A stretch of DNA of 5,802 bases, from positions 1 through 5,802 of the forward strand of contig JAJYDH010000413.1 in NCBI GenBank assembly GCA_021777685.1, given 5' to 3'. The translations under genes and the position numbers were made by a program. Shown piece by piece: positions 1 to 5,683 of the stretch; the first letter of the stretch is position 1; the number at the start of each line of letters is the position of its first letter. The stretch is from Planctomycetota bacterium (GTDB taxonomy: Bacteria > Planctomycetota > Planctomycetia > Isosphaerales > Isosphaeraceae). The notes beneath the pieces are model-generated. The model saw only the letters and a program-made list of their open reading frames with translations. It was not told the DNA's origin and searched no databases.

Positions 1-2
1 GG

Positions 3-83
3 AGCTTTCCCCGAGAGGTCTTCTGGAAGCCGACGAAATATCCCCGAAGGAAACAGAATCAGGAGACCAAACCGACAAAGTAA
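3..83 (+). CDS. Possible C-terminal end of an upstream gene (partial)
   Basis: Reading from base 3, 26 codons stay open to a TAA at 81-83. The peptide ends in a Lys/Arg-rich tail (KYPRRKQNQETKPTK). The reading is plausible because the stop falls just before the palindrome cluster, where intergenic DNA clearly begins. I do not recognise the family. The G/C bias at third positions is weaker than in the other genes here, and a second frame (from base 2) is also open, so this may simply be non-coding. The true start lies outside the window. Confidence 0.25.
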   Translation, partial: SFPREVFWKPTKYPRRKQNQETKPTK

Positions 84-91
84 GTGCCATT

Positions 92-202
92 GGGAGCTTG
101 CTCCCGCTTTGGGGCCCCGGAGCTTGCTCCGGGCACGACCGACGCGGCGATGCCGGTTCGCGGAGCAAGCTCGGCGGGGGAAAAGCGGGAGCAAGCTCCC
201 GC
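92..202. repeat. Cluster of four REP-like palindromes, nested inverted pairs
   Basis: Four short palindromes with the core GAGC-(TT or AA)-GCTC sit within 111 bases. They are GGGAGC-TT-GCTCCC (92-105), CCCGGAGC-TT-GCTCCGGG (116-133), the imperfect CGGAGC-AA-GCTCGG (161-174) and GCGGGAGC-AA-GCTCCCGC (185-202). The first two have a TT centre and the last two an AA centre, so the set is symmetrical. Bases 92-110 are the exact reverse complement of 182-200 (19 bp), and copies two and three also face each other. The arrangement resembles REP/BIME-type intergenic elements. No associated RAYT transposase gene is visible here. Confidence 0.8.
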
Positions 203-410
203 ACTCCAAGGGATGAAGAATACGGGGAATACGGCATCGAGGCCGATCGGGGTTGACTCCGGCGGGGTTGGGGCCTATCTTCCGGCGCTCCGGGTTCCCC
301 CGCTCGGTCCCGTCCCCGTCCAGTCGGGCTCAATTCGTCCGCTCAATCGTGTCGATGGATAGGCTTGCGGGCCATGATCGGCCCGGTTCTCGTCCCAAGG
401 AGGGGGCCGC
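203..410 (+). other. Upstream region of the TPR gene
   Basis: Together with 84-202 this makes about 330 bases without a convincing gene. It holds the promoter at 253-281 and a 5' leader of roughly 120 bases running to the ribosome binding site AAGGAGG (397-403). Small open frames here (for example from GTG 84) have no good ribosome binding site and run through the palindromes, so I do not treat them as genes. Confidence 0.6.
253..281 (+). promoter_or_regulatory. Sigma70-type promoter for the TPR gene
   Basis: TTGACT (253-258, 5 of 6 to the -35 consensus) and TATCTT (276-281, 4 of 6 to the -10) are separated by exactly 17 bases. It is the best-matched promoter I found in the window. Transcription would begin near 288 and leave about 120 bases of leader before the ATG at 411. 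The same promoter could read on into the FAH gene, since no strong terminator is seen between the two. Confidence 0.55.
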
Positions 411-1280
411 ATGCGGCGTCGGGCCGCCATCGCCGGCTGTTGCGTCGCCCTGGGCCTGATGCCGGGCTGCGCCGGGCTCCGGCTCCGCCGCGACACCCCG
501 ACCGCGCCGTCGGCGCAGTCCTTGAGCCGCGAGGACCTGAGCCAGATGGCCACGGTCGCGATGGACAAGGGCGACTATGCCCGGGCCCAGGCGGACCTGG
601 AACGTCTGGTCGAACAGTCGCCCCGGTCGGCCGAGCTTCACTTCCGGCTCGGCAAGGTGATGCAGTTCCAGGGGGAGCTGACCGGGGCCGAGGCGGAGTT
701 CCGGCGGGCGCTGGGGCTCGACCCCGGCTACGTGGGCGCGTTGGTCGGCCTGGGCCAGATCGACGCCCGGATGGGCCGGCCGGCCGAGGCCCTGACGCGG
801 TTCGAGAAGGCCATCGAGGTCGACCCTCACCAGGCCCTGGCCCACGTCGCCCGGGGACAGACGCTGGAGACCCTGGGCCGGCCGGCCGACGCCCTGGCCG
901 CCTACTTCCGCTCGCTCGAGCTCGACCCCACCTCGGCCCCGGCGATCGTCCGGATCGCCGCGCTCCAGCTCGAAGCCGGGCATCCCGACCAGGCCCTGGT
1001 CCGGCTCGACCAGGCCGACGACCTGGAGCCGGAGAACCCCGAGGTCCGCTACCGGAGGGGGATGACGCTGCTCGCCCTGAAGCGGCCCGGCCCGGCGATC
1101 GACGACCTGAATTTCGCCGCCGGACGCGCCCCCGAGCGGGCCGACGTCCTCTTCGGCCTGGCCCAGGCCCTCGAAGCCGACCGCAAGCCCGAGCTCGCCC
1201 GCCAGGCCCTCGACCGGGCCCTTCGGCTCCAGCCCGACGCCCCGATCGCCCGCGAGCTGTCGGAACGCCTCCGGAGATAG
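411..1280 (+). CDS. TPR-repeat protein, probable lipoprotein
   Basis: This 289-residue protein begins with an RRR segment and a hydrophobic stretch ending in MPGC (Cys20). It looks like a lipoprotein signal, although Met at -3 and Pro at -2 make the lipobox atypical. From about residue 42 to 277 it is built of roughly seven consecutive 34-residue tetratricopeptide repeats, for example 74-107 (AELHFRLGKV... ending LGLDP), 108-141 and 142-175 (ending LELDP), each with the usual G/A-rich helix A and the D-P turn. TPR proteins are protein-binding scaffolds; no enzymatic domain is present. The start is supported by AAGGAGG at 397-403, seven bases upstream, and by the promoter at 253-281. Its location is inferred to be membrane-anchored, facing the periplasm or outside. 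Its partner is unknown. Confidence 0.88.
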   Translation: MRRRAAIAGCCVALGLMPGCAGLRLRRDTPTAPSAQSLSREDLSQMATVAMDKGDYARAQADLERLVEQSPRSAELHFRLGKVMQFQGELTGAEAEFRRALGLDPGYVGALVGLGQIDARMGRPAEALTRFEKAIEVDPHQALAHVARGQTLETLGRPADALAAYFRSLELDPTSAPAIVRIAALQLEAGHPDQALVRLDQADDLEPENPEVRYRRGMTLLALKRPGPAIDDLNFAAGRAPERADVLFGLAQALEADRKPELARQALDRALRLQPDAPIARELSERLRR

Positions 1281-1431
1281 GCCGGGTCGCAGACGCCGCC
1301 CCCCAAGCCTCCCGATCCCGTCGTTCTCCGGCCGACCCCTGGCCTTGGAGCGATGGCCGGGATAAGTTGGGCGGCTTCCGACCCGCCACGAGGCCGACCC
1401 CTCGGCCCCGATCTTCGAGGAGACACCGACG

Positions 1432-2292
1432 ATGCGACTGGTGACCGTCCAGACCGAGCAGGGCCCCCGGGCCTGCGGGGAATTCGAGGGGCAGTACGTC
1501 GACCTCAATTCCGCCGACCCCGTCCTGCCCTCGACCGTCAAGGGGCTCCTGACGCTGGGAGCGGAGGGGCTTCGCCGGGCGGCCGGGGCCCTGGTGGCCG
1601 GCGAGCGGACGTACGACCCGGCCAGGGCCACCTTGCTCGCCCCCGTGCCCGACCCGGCCAAGATCGTCTGCCTCGGCCTGAACTACCGCGACCACGCCGC
1701 CGAGAGCGGCATGGCCGTCCCGACCGAGCCGATCCTCTTCAGCAAGTACGCGACCACCCTGATCGGCCACGGCGCCCCGATCGTCCTGCCGCCCCAGAGC
1801 ACCGAGGTCGACTACGAGGCCGAGCTGGTGGTCGTCATCGGCGTGGGGGGCAGGGACATCCCCCGCGACCGGGCGATGGGGCACGTCGCCGGCTACGCGG
1901 TGGGGCACGACGTCTCGGCCAGGGACTGGCAGCTCAACAAGCCGGGCAAGCAGTGGATGGCCGGCAAGACCTTCGACACCTTCGCGCCGGTCGGCCCGTG
2001 CCTGGTCACCGCCGACGAGGTGCTCGACCCCCAGGCGCTGGGCATCCGGCTGAGGCTCAACGGGCGGACGATGCAGGACTCGAACACGAACCAGCTCGTC
2101 TTCCCGGTCGACGAGACGGTGTCGTACCTGTCGGGGATCTTCACGCTGGAGCCGGGCGACCTGATCTTCACCGGGACGCCGCCCGGCGTGGGGATGGCCC
2201 GCAAGCCGCCGGTCTGGCTCCAGCCCGGCGACATCGTCGAGGTGGAGATCGACGGCCTGGGGACGCTCCGGAACCCGGTGATCCGCCGCTGA
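1432..2292 (+). CDS. Fumarylacetoacetate hydrolase (FAH) family protein
   Basis: This 286-residue protein has a short N-terminal beta domain (1-70) followed by the FAH catalytic fold. Visible motifs are GLNYRDHAAE (82-91), with the H88/E91 catalytic pair; DYEAELVVVIG (127-137), with metal ligands E129 and E131; GHDVSARDWQ (158-167), with the third ligand D160 and with Q167; GKTFDTFAPVGP (178-189), with K179; and TGTPPGVG (247-254). The spacings H88 to E129 (41) and E129 to D160 (31) equal those I recall for human FAHD1 (H30, E71, D102). It is therefore a predicted Mg/Mn-dependent cytoplasmic enzyme acting on acylpyruvate-type substrates: acylpyruvate hydrolase, oxaloacetate decarboxylase, or a 2-keto-4-pentenoate hydratase relative. 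No aromatic-degradation genes adjoin it, so the substrate cannot be fixed. GAGGAGA (1417-1423) lies eight bases before the ATG. The gap of 151 bases from the TPR gene allows but does not prove co-transcription. Confidence 0.93.
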   Translation: MRLVTVQTEQGPRACGEFEGQYVDLNSADPVLPSTVKGLLTLGAEGLRRAAGALVAGERTYDPARATLLAPVPDPAKIVCLGLNYRDHAAESGMAVPTEPILFSKYATTLIGHGAPIVLPPQSTEVDYEAELVVVIGVGGRDIPRDRAMGHVAGYAVGHDVSARDWQLNKPGKQWMAGKTFDTFAPVGPCLVTADEVLDPQALGIRLRLNGRTMQDSNTNQLVFPVDETVSYLSGIFTLEPGDLIFTGTPPGVGMARKPPVWLQPGDIVEVEIDGLGTLRNPVIRR

Positions 2293-2346
2293 GGATCGTG
2301 GTCCGATGAATTTCCGCCATCGGCGAGAAAACTCGCGGACTTGAGG

Positions 2347-2375
2347 TTTACTCCGCCGGCGATCTGGATTATTGT
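2347..2375 (+). promoter_or_regulatory. Candidate promoter for the PEP-CTERM cluster
   Basis: TTTACT (2347-2352) and TATTGT (2370-2375), each 4 of 6 to consensus, are separated by 17 bases in a locally AT-richer patch. A start near 2382 would give a leader of about 360 bases to the ATG at 2742. No better-matched pair was found closer to the gene, but planctomycete promoters are poorly defined and this remains a weak call. Confidence 0.3.
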
Positions 2376-2602
2376 CCCGCCGGTTCGCTTTCGTCACCTC
2401 GGTTTCGCCCGGCGGGGCCAGTCTTCGCCGGGGGCCGTCCGGAGGATGGCGGAGGAAGTTCGGCACGCCCCGTGAGGGTTCCGGGGCGAGGAAAGGATTC
2501 CCGAGTCGAATCGAGCAGGATCGCCGCCGCGTCTATCTATGACCTTCTCCGATTGAGACCTCCGACGCATCTCGACGGTCCGCCGGGCCTGGGCATTACC
2601 GT

Positions 2603-2654
2603 GCCCCGTCCCGAGCGGATGAGCGTGACCTTGAGTCCCCGGAGGGGACGGGGC
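2603..2654 (+). promoter_or_regulatory. Mutually exclusive hairpins in the leader
   Basis: GCCCCGTCCC (2603-2612) is perfectly complementary to GGGACGGGGC (2645-2654), a 10-bp stem closing a 32-base loop. The right arm overlaps a second perfect hairpin, GTCCCC (2635-2640) with GGGGAC (2644-2649) and a GGA loop. Only one of the two can form at a time. This could be a leader regulatory structure, but in such GC-rich DNA chance pairing is also possible. No T-run follows. Confidence 0.25.
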
Positions 2655-2726
2655 CCGTCGTCGTCTCCCAGGTGGCCCGCATTGCTCTCGTAGTAGGCTT
2701 CGGGATCTTGGGCGCGACACTGTTTC

Positions 2727-2731
2727 AGGAG
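2727..2731 (+). promoter_or_regulatory. Ribosome binding site deciding the start of the first PEP-CTERM gene
   Basis: AGGAG lies only one base before the ATG at 2733 but ten bases before the in-frame ATG at 2742. Only the second spacing is functional by normal rules, so 2742 is the preferred start. It also gives a classical signal peptide beginning MRKS. Confidence 0.6.
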
Positions 2732-2741
2732 TATGGAAACG

Positions 2742-3434
2742 ATGCGCAAGAGTCTCACTCAGATCAATCTGCGGGCGTCGGCATTCGCCCTGGCGTGCGT
2801 CGCCCTGGTCGGCGCGAACGCCCGGGCCGCGGCACTCAGCGGGGTCAATCACACCTACAGCACGGGGGGCACGGTCCTCGACCAGGGGATCACCAGCCCC
2901 GACGGGACCAAGGCCACCAACGTCATCAGCTTCACGCCGGTGGTGAGCGGCGCGTTCACCACGCCGTCGAGCCTCAGCCTGGGCCAGTTCCAGGTCGCCA
3001 CCCTGCCCACGGGCAAGGAGACGGACTACAACAACACGCCGTTCACGATCACCTACAACCCGCTGACGATCAACGGCTCGACGTACCCGTCCAGCGCCGC
3101 GCCGATCACGATCACCGGCACGCTGACCGGGGCGATCACCGGCAACCAGTCGAGCGTCGTGGCGACGTTCAACGCGATCACCAACCCGGTCTTCACCTCG
3201 GCCGACGGGACCTACCTGAGCACCCTCAGCGTGCTCAACAGCCCGCTCGCCCTGGTGCCGGCCTCGGCCGGCGGCATCACCACGGTGCAGGCCGGGCTGG
3301 TCACGACCTACCCGAGCCCGGCCGGGTCGGGCGGCGGCAACAACGTCCCCGAGCCGACGACGTTCGCCATCCTGGCGACCGCGGTGGTCGGCTTCGGGCT
3401 CCGCCAGCGGCTCCGCTCCCGCGGCGCCGCCTGA
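2742..3434 (+). CDS. PEP-CTERM sorting domain protein, paralogue 1
   Basis: This 230-residue exported protein has a signal peptide (MRKS..., hydrophobic 13-24) with a likely cleavage site after ARA (27-29). The mature part is Thr/Ser/Asn-rich, cysteine-free and probably beta-rich. The C-terminus is a textbook PEP-CTERM tail: VPEP at 202-205, a hydrophobic segment 206-219, then RQRLRSRGAA. In the general model an exosortase recognises this tail and the protein ends up on the cell surface or in an exopolysaccharide matrix; no exosortase is in the window. The central domain shares LGQF (80-83), YNNTPF (96-101), GTLTGAI (126-132) and VVATFNAI (139-146) with the next two genes. A Gly/Ser linker (193-201) precedes the PEP motif. 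The start at 2742 is chosen over 2733 from ribosome-binding-site spacing. Its precise function is unknown. Confidence 0.9.
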   Translation: MRKSLTQINLRASAFALACVALVGANARAAALSGVNHTYSTGGTVLDQGITSPDGTKATNVISFTPVVSGAFTTPSSLSLGQFQVATLPTGKETDYNNTPFTITYNPLTINGSTYPSSAAPITITGTLTGAITGNQSSVVATFNAITNPVFTSADGTYLSTLSVLNSPLALVPASAGGITTVQAGLVTTYPSPAGSGGGNNVPEPTTFAILATAVVGFGLRQRLRSRGAA

Positions 3435-3641
3435 GGTGGGCCACGATCCCGGGCGATTCGCCGCCGGAGTCGCGCCTCCTCCCGAAAGGGACGGCGTCCC
3501 CCCGGCGGCGGCCCTGGACTCGCCCCGCCTCGAACTCTCTCCTTGTCACCCCAACTTCGAAACGTAAACCCCTTCGCGAGCGACGAGCCGGGGCAACGCC
3601 GCCCAACTCGTCGCACCCCGATCCTCGGAGATCTCCTTACC

Positions 3642-4283
3642 ATGTGGCGAATGACGCCCCGACTCGCGATCGCAACCCTGACCGCCACGCTGGCCATCGC
3701 CCTCGCCCCGGCCACGAAGGCCCACGCCGCCGCGACCTACTCGTACACGACCACCGGGTCGATCTCGGGCATGTCCGGGCCCCTGCCCATCCAGTTCTTC
3801 GGCACCTATGGCACGTCCCCGATGACGACCCCCGGGTCGTTCACCCTGGGCGAGTTCATCACCAACCCCCTGCCCCCGACCGCGACCCTGACCTACAACA
3901 ACACACCGTTCACGGTCGACGTCGTCGTCCACGACGCCACCAACTACTACAGCACCGACTACAAGATCACCGGCGATCTCAACGGCTCCATCACCGGCGC
4001 CGGCACCGGCGACATGGTGGCGACCGCGCTCTCGATCACGGCCACGGCCGGCGGCGTGAGCGGCATCCCGCCGTTCCCGGCCTCCGCCCTCCAGATCACG
4101 CCGCAGGCGATCAACGCCCCCGACGGCTCCGTGCGGGGCTTCACGACCCTGACGGCGCAGGTCCTCATCTCCGGCATCGGCCCGCCCTCGCCGGCCCCCG
4201 AGCCGACGTCCGTCGCCATCTTCGGCGCGGCGCTGGCCGGCTGGGCGATCCGCCGCCGGTCCCGCTCGAAGGCCGCCGCCTGA
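3642..4283 (+). CDS. PEP-CTERM sorting domain protein, paralogue 2
   Basis: This 213-residue protein has a signal peptide (MWRMTPR, hydrophobic 8-24) with likely cleavage after AHA (27-29). The cysteine-free mature domain resembles its neighbours: YSYTTTGSI (33-41), LGEF (69-72), TYNNTPF (84-90), GDLNGSI (111-117) and MVATALSI (125-132). The tail has PEP at 186-188, a hydrophobic segment 190-203 and the basic end RRRSRSKAAA. The ATG at 3642 is preferred because GGAGA (3627-3631) sits ten bases upstream and a proper signal peptide follows; an in-frame TTG at 3543 would add 33 residues unlike a leader. The 207-base gap from paralogue 1 contains a small hairpin (GGGAC-GGC-GTCCC, 3488-3500) and a weak TTGTCA/TAAACC promoter-like pair (3543-3570, 16-base spacer), so separate transcription is possible. 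It is predicted to be a surface or matrix protein of unknown function. Confidence 0.9.
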   Translation: MWRMTPRLAIATLTATLAIALAPATKAHAAATYSYTTTGSISGMSGPLPIQFFGTYGTSPMTTPGSFTLGEFITNPLPPTATLTYNNTPFTVDVVVHDATNYYSTDYKITGDLNGSITGAGTGDMVATALSITATAGGVSGIPPFPASALQITPQAINAPDGSVRGFTTLTAQVLISGIGPPSPAPEPTSVAIFGAALAGWAIRRRSRSKAAA

Positions 4284-4289
4284 GCTGAC

Positions 4290-4309
4290 CCGGCCCCCTT
4301 CGAGGCCGG
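4290..4309 (+). terminator. Hairpin just after the paralogue 2 stop
   Basis: CCGGCC (4290-4295) pairs with GGCCGG (4304-4309) around an 8-base loop, six bases past the stop codon. No T-run follows, so it is at best a non-canonical terminator or an mRNA-stabilising stem. Further on, GACGGG (4318-4323) and CCCGTC (4338-4343) can also pair, and GGTCGCGACC (4330-4339) is a perfect 10-bp palindrome. Confidence 0.25.
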
Positions 4310-4418
4310 CCGATCGTGACGGGGAGCAAGGTCGCGACCCGTCCCCGATGAGCGAGGTCCACCCAAGGTCGGGCGGGGCCTCGCCATCCGTGTCCCTCGA
4401 CAACACAAGGAAGTGCCC

Positions 4419-5306
4419 ATGCGCGGATGCTGTTCACTGGCGTCGGCTCGCGCCTCGATCCTGGCCTTTGGCTCGCTCCTGATCCCGGGCGTCGCGACCG
4501 CGGCGGCCTCGCACCCCCTCCCGCCCTCGCCCGTCAGGCCCTTCGTCTACGACACCTCGGGGATCGTCGGCATCGGGGCCGATCCCGCCTCGGTGAACGG
4601 GCCGGCAGTCCTCCAGTTCCAGGGCCTGACCAACGCCCCCTTCCACCCGTCATCCGGCCAGACGGTCCCGCTCGGCCAGTTCGTCGTCTCCCCCTCGTCG
4701 GCCTCTCTCGGCCAGACGACCACCTACACCGACACCCCGTTCGAGGTCCAGGTCCAGACCCCCGAGTTCAACAAGACCAACACCGTGCCGGTGCTCTCCT
4801 CGGTCTTCCCGACGCTGGGCAAGAGCCTCCGGCTGAAGACGCTCGTCGAGAACAGCCTGCTCGTCAAGGGGCATCTCGACGGCACCGTCGGCCCCAACGG
4901 GCAGGTCAACGTCATCGCGACGGTCGCCTCGATCAAGCTCGGCAGCCTCGACGCGCCGACCACCGACCATTCGACCCGCTACACGTTCCCGATCCGCTTC
5001 AGCCAGTTCAAGCTGCCCCCGGGCTGGACGATGGCGAGCACTCCCGTGACCATCCCCACCCCCCCGGCTGCCCAGATCCTCGCGCACGGCTCCGCGACCG
5101 CCCCGCCGACGACGGCCGCCGAGATGCTCGCGCCGGCCCCGGCCGCCGAGTCGTTCACCGTCACGCCCACGGCCGTCCTGCCGGCGCCGGCCGCCCAGAT
5201 GCTCACGGCCGCGCCGACGGTCACGCCCGAGCCCTCGACGATCGTCCTCTTCGCCGCCGCCCTCGCGGGCCTCGTCCTGGGCCGTCGACGACGCGCCGTC
5301 GGTTGA
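4419..5306 (+). CDS. PEP-CTERM sorting domain protein, paralogue 3, with repeat linker
   Basis: This 295-residue exported protein has a signal peptide (1-28, hydrophobic 12-27, likely cleavage after ATA). The domain shared with the two preceding genes reads FVYDTSGIV (42-50), LGQF (85-88), TYTDTPF (102-108), GHLDGTV (151-157) and VIATVASI (165-172). It carries about 20 extra residues between the TPF box and the G-x-L-x-G motif. Residues 210-268 form an Ala/Pro/Thr-rich linker made of a duplicated 25-residue unit. The tail is PEPS (270-273), a hydrophobic segment to 288 and RRRRAVG. The only cysteines (4, 5) are in the signal peptide. AAGGAAG (4407-4413) sets the ATG at 4419, with five bases of spacing; a GTG at 4413 overlaps that site and is rejected. 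The 135-base gap from paralogue 2 suggests possible co-transcription. The predicted location is surface or matrix; function unknown. Confidence 0.88.
   Translation: MRGCCSLASARASILAFGSLLIPGVATAAASHPLPPSPVRPFVYDTSGIVGIGADPASVNGPAVLQFQGLTNAPFHPSSGQTVPLGQFVVSPSSASLGQTTTYTDTPFEVQVQTPEFNKTNTVPVLSSVFPTLGKSLRLKTLVENSLLVKGHLDGTVGPNGQVNVIATVASIKLGSLDAPTTDHSTRYTFPIRFSQFKLPPGWTMASTPVTIPTPPAAQILAHGSATAPPTTAAEMLAPAPAAESFTVTPTAVLPAPAAQMLTAAPTVTPEPSTIVLFAAALAGLVLGRRRRAVG
5064..5213 (+). repeat. In-frame tandem repeat coding a 25-residue unit
   Basis: A GGC-[CT]-GCC-[CG]-AG core recurs at 5066, 5114, 5141 and 5189, encoding PAAQIL, TAAEML, PAAESF and PAAQML. The offsets are 16, 9 and 16 codons, meaning two units of 25 codons (residues 216-240 and 241-265). 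The copies at 5114-5129 and 5189-5204 match at 15 of 16 bases. At the protein level the two units share 9 of 25 residues. This marks an old internal duplication that lengthened the stalk before the sorting tail. Confidence 0.65.
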
Positions 5307-5422
5307 TCGGATGCTCAACGGATCGCCCGGTTCACTCCTCGATATCGCCCGCCCATCGGCCTCGCCACAATCTCGGGCCGGACCTCCGAAGTCGCTCCGA
5401 TGGAGCTGGCCGCATGACGATC
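5307..5422. other. Gap between paralogue 3 and the transposase relic
   Basis: Downstream flank of the third PEP-CTERM gene. I see no T-run terminator and no coding signal. The transposase frame stays open through here on the - strand to a stop at 5315-5317, but its sequence no longer resembles a transposase, so this is probably unrelated DNA read by chance. With the relic and the right-edge repeats, nothing intact lies between 5307 and 5802. Confidence 0.5.
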
Positions 5423-5653
5423 CGACAGATAGCCCAGCGTGCTGATCTCGCCGTTGGGCGAGGATTCCAGCTCCTGGAACGCGGTCTCCAGCGTCCAGCG
5501 CCCGCGATACATCTCGCCCGCCCGGATCGCTTCGGCCGCCGATCCCGGCAAGTTGGTCAGGATCTGGATCGCTCGATCGCCATCGCGGGTCGGTCGGTCC
5601 AGCTCCACGGCGATCCGCCGCACCGTCAGCCTTCCTGGTGACGCCCAGACCAC
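5423..5653 (-). pseudogene. IS4-type transposase fragment, truncated at both ends
   Basis: About 77 codons resemble the C-terminal catalytic part of IS4-family DDE transposases. They read RRIAVELDRPTRDGDRAIQI, then ILTNLP, then MYRGRWTLETAFQELE, then GEISTLGYL. The Y-x2-R-x3-E signature is present (Y49, R52, E56 counted from the GTG at 5653; the Glu codon is 5486-5488). The Lys expected seven residues after the Glu is replaced by Glu63. The first two catalytic aspartates and the whole N-terminal half are missing; an in-frame TGA (5660-5662) closes the frame upstream. After GYL (about 5426) the expected hydrophobic A-A-L-F helix region is absent in all frames, so the 3' end is lost too. Full-length relatives are usually some 350-450 residues. 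This is a non-functional remnant of an old insertion; no terminal repeats can be identified. Confidence 0.8.
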
Positions 5654-5683
5654 AGCAGATCACACTCGCGATGCGCCCGGCCG

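Larger units (their letters stand above)
2293..2741 (+). other. 449-base gene-free region before the PEP-CTERM cluster
   Basis: No convincing gene lies here; small open frames on both strands lack ribosome binding sites and family resemblance. It contains a weak hairpin GCGAG-AAAA-CTCGC (2323-2336) soon after the FAH stop, without a T-run. A candidate promoter lies at 2347-2375. A CCCGGCG/CGCCGGG inverted repeat spans 2408-2432, and GC-rich pairings cover 2603-2654. It probably serves as promoter and leader for the first PEP-CTERM gene. Confidence 0.6.

Noticed and set aside
92..202. The left palindrome cluster as a CRISPR array
   Set aside because: The copies differ in length and orientation and have irregular spacing, and no cas gene is present.
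1281..1431. A promoter before the FAH gene (TTGGAG 1345-1350, GATAAG 1361-1366)
   Set aside because: The spacer is only 10 bases, too short for sigma70 recognition.
343..2466. A 707-codon open frame on the - strand across the TPR and FAH genes
   Set aside because: Its translation is Arg/Gly/Pro-rich low-complexity sequence with no family resemblance. It arises because GC-rich genes leave the opposite strand free of stops, and the + strand frames encode clear TPR and FAH proteins.
3027..3914. A 21-base near-identity (20 of 21) between paralogues 1 and 2 (3027-3047 and 3894-3914), considered as recent gene conversion
   Set aside because: It encodes the same peptide YNNTPFT, and strong G/C preference at third positions fixes most codons. 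The flanks diverge, so selection on the motif explains it.
2672..4288. A 538-codon + strand frame across PEP-CTERM paralogues 1 and 2
   Set aside because: Out of frame with both well-supported genes, and its translation is His/Arg/Gly-rich as expected from a shifted GC-rich frame.
4650..5663. A 337-codon - strand frame across paralogue 3 and the transposase relic
   Set aside because: Arg/Gly/Asp-rich shadow translation. The transposase similarity is in a different frame of the same strand, and the PEP-CTERM protein is on the other strand.
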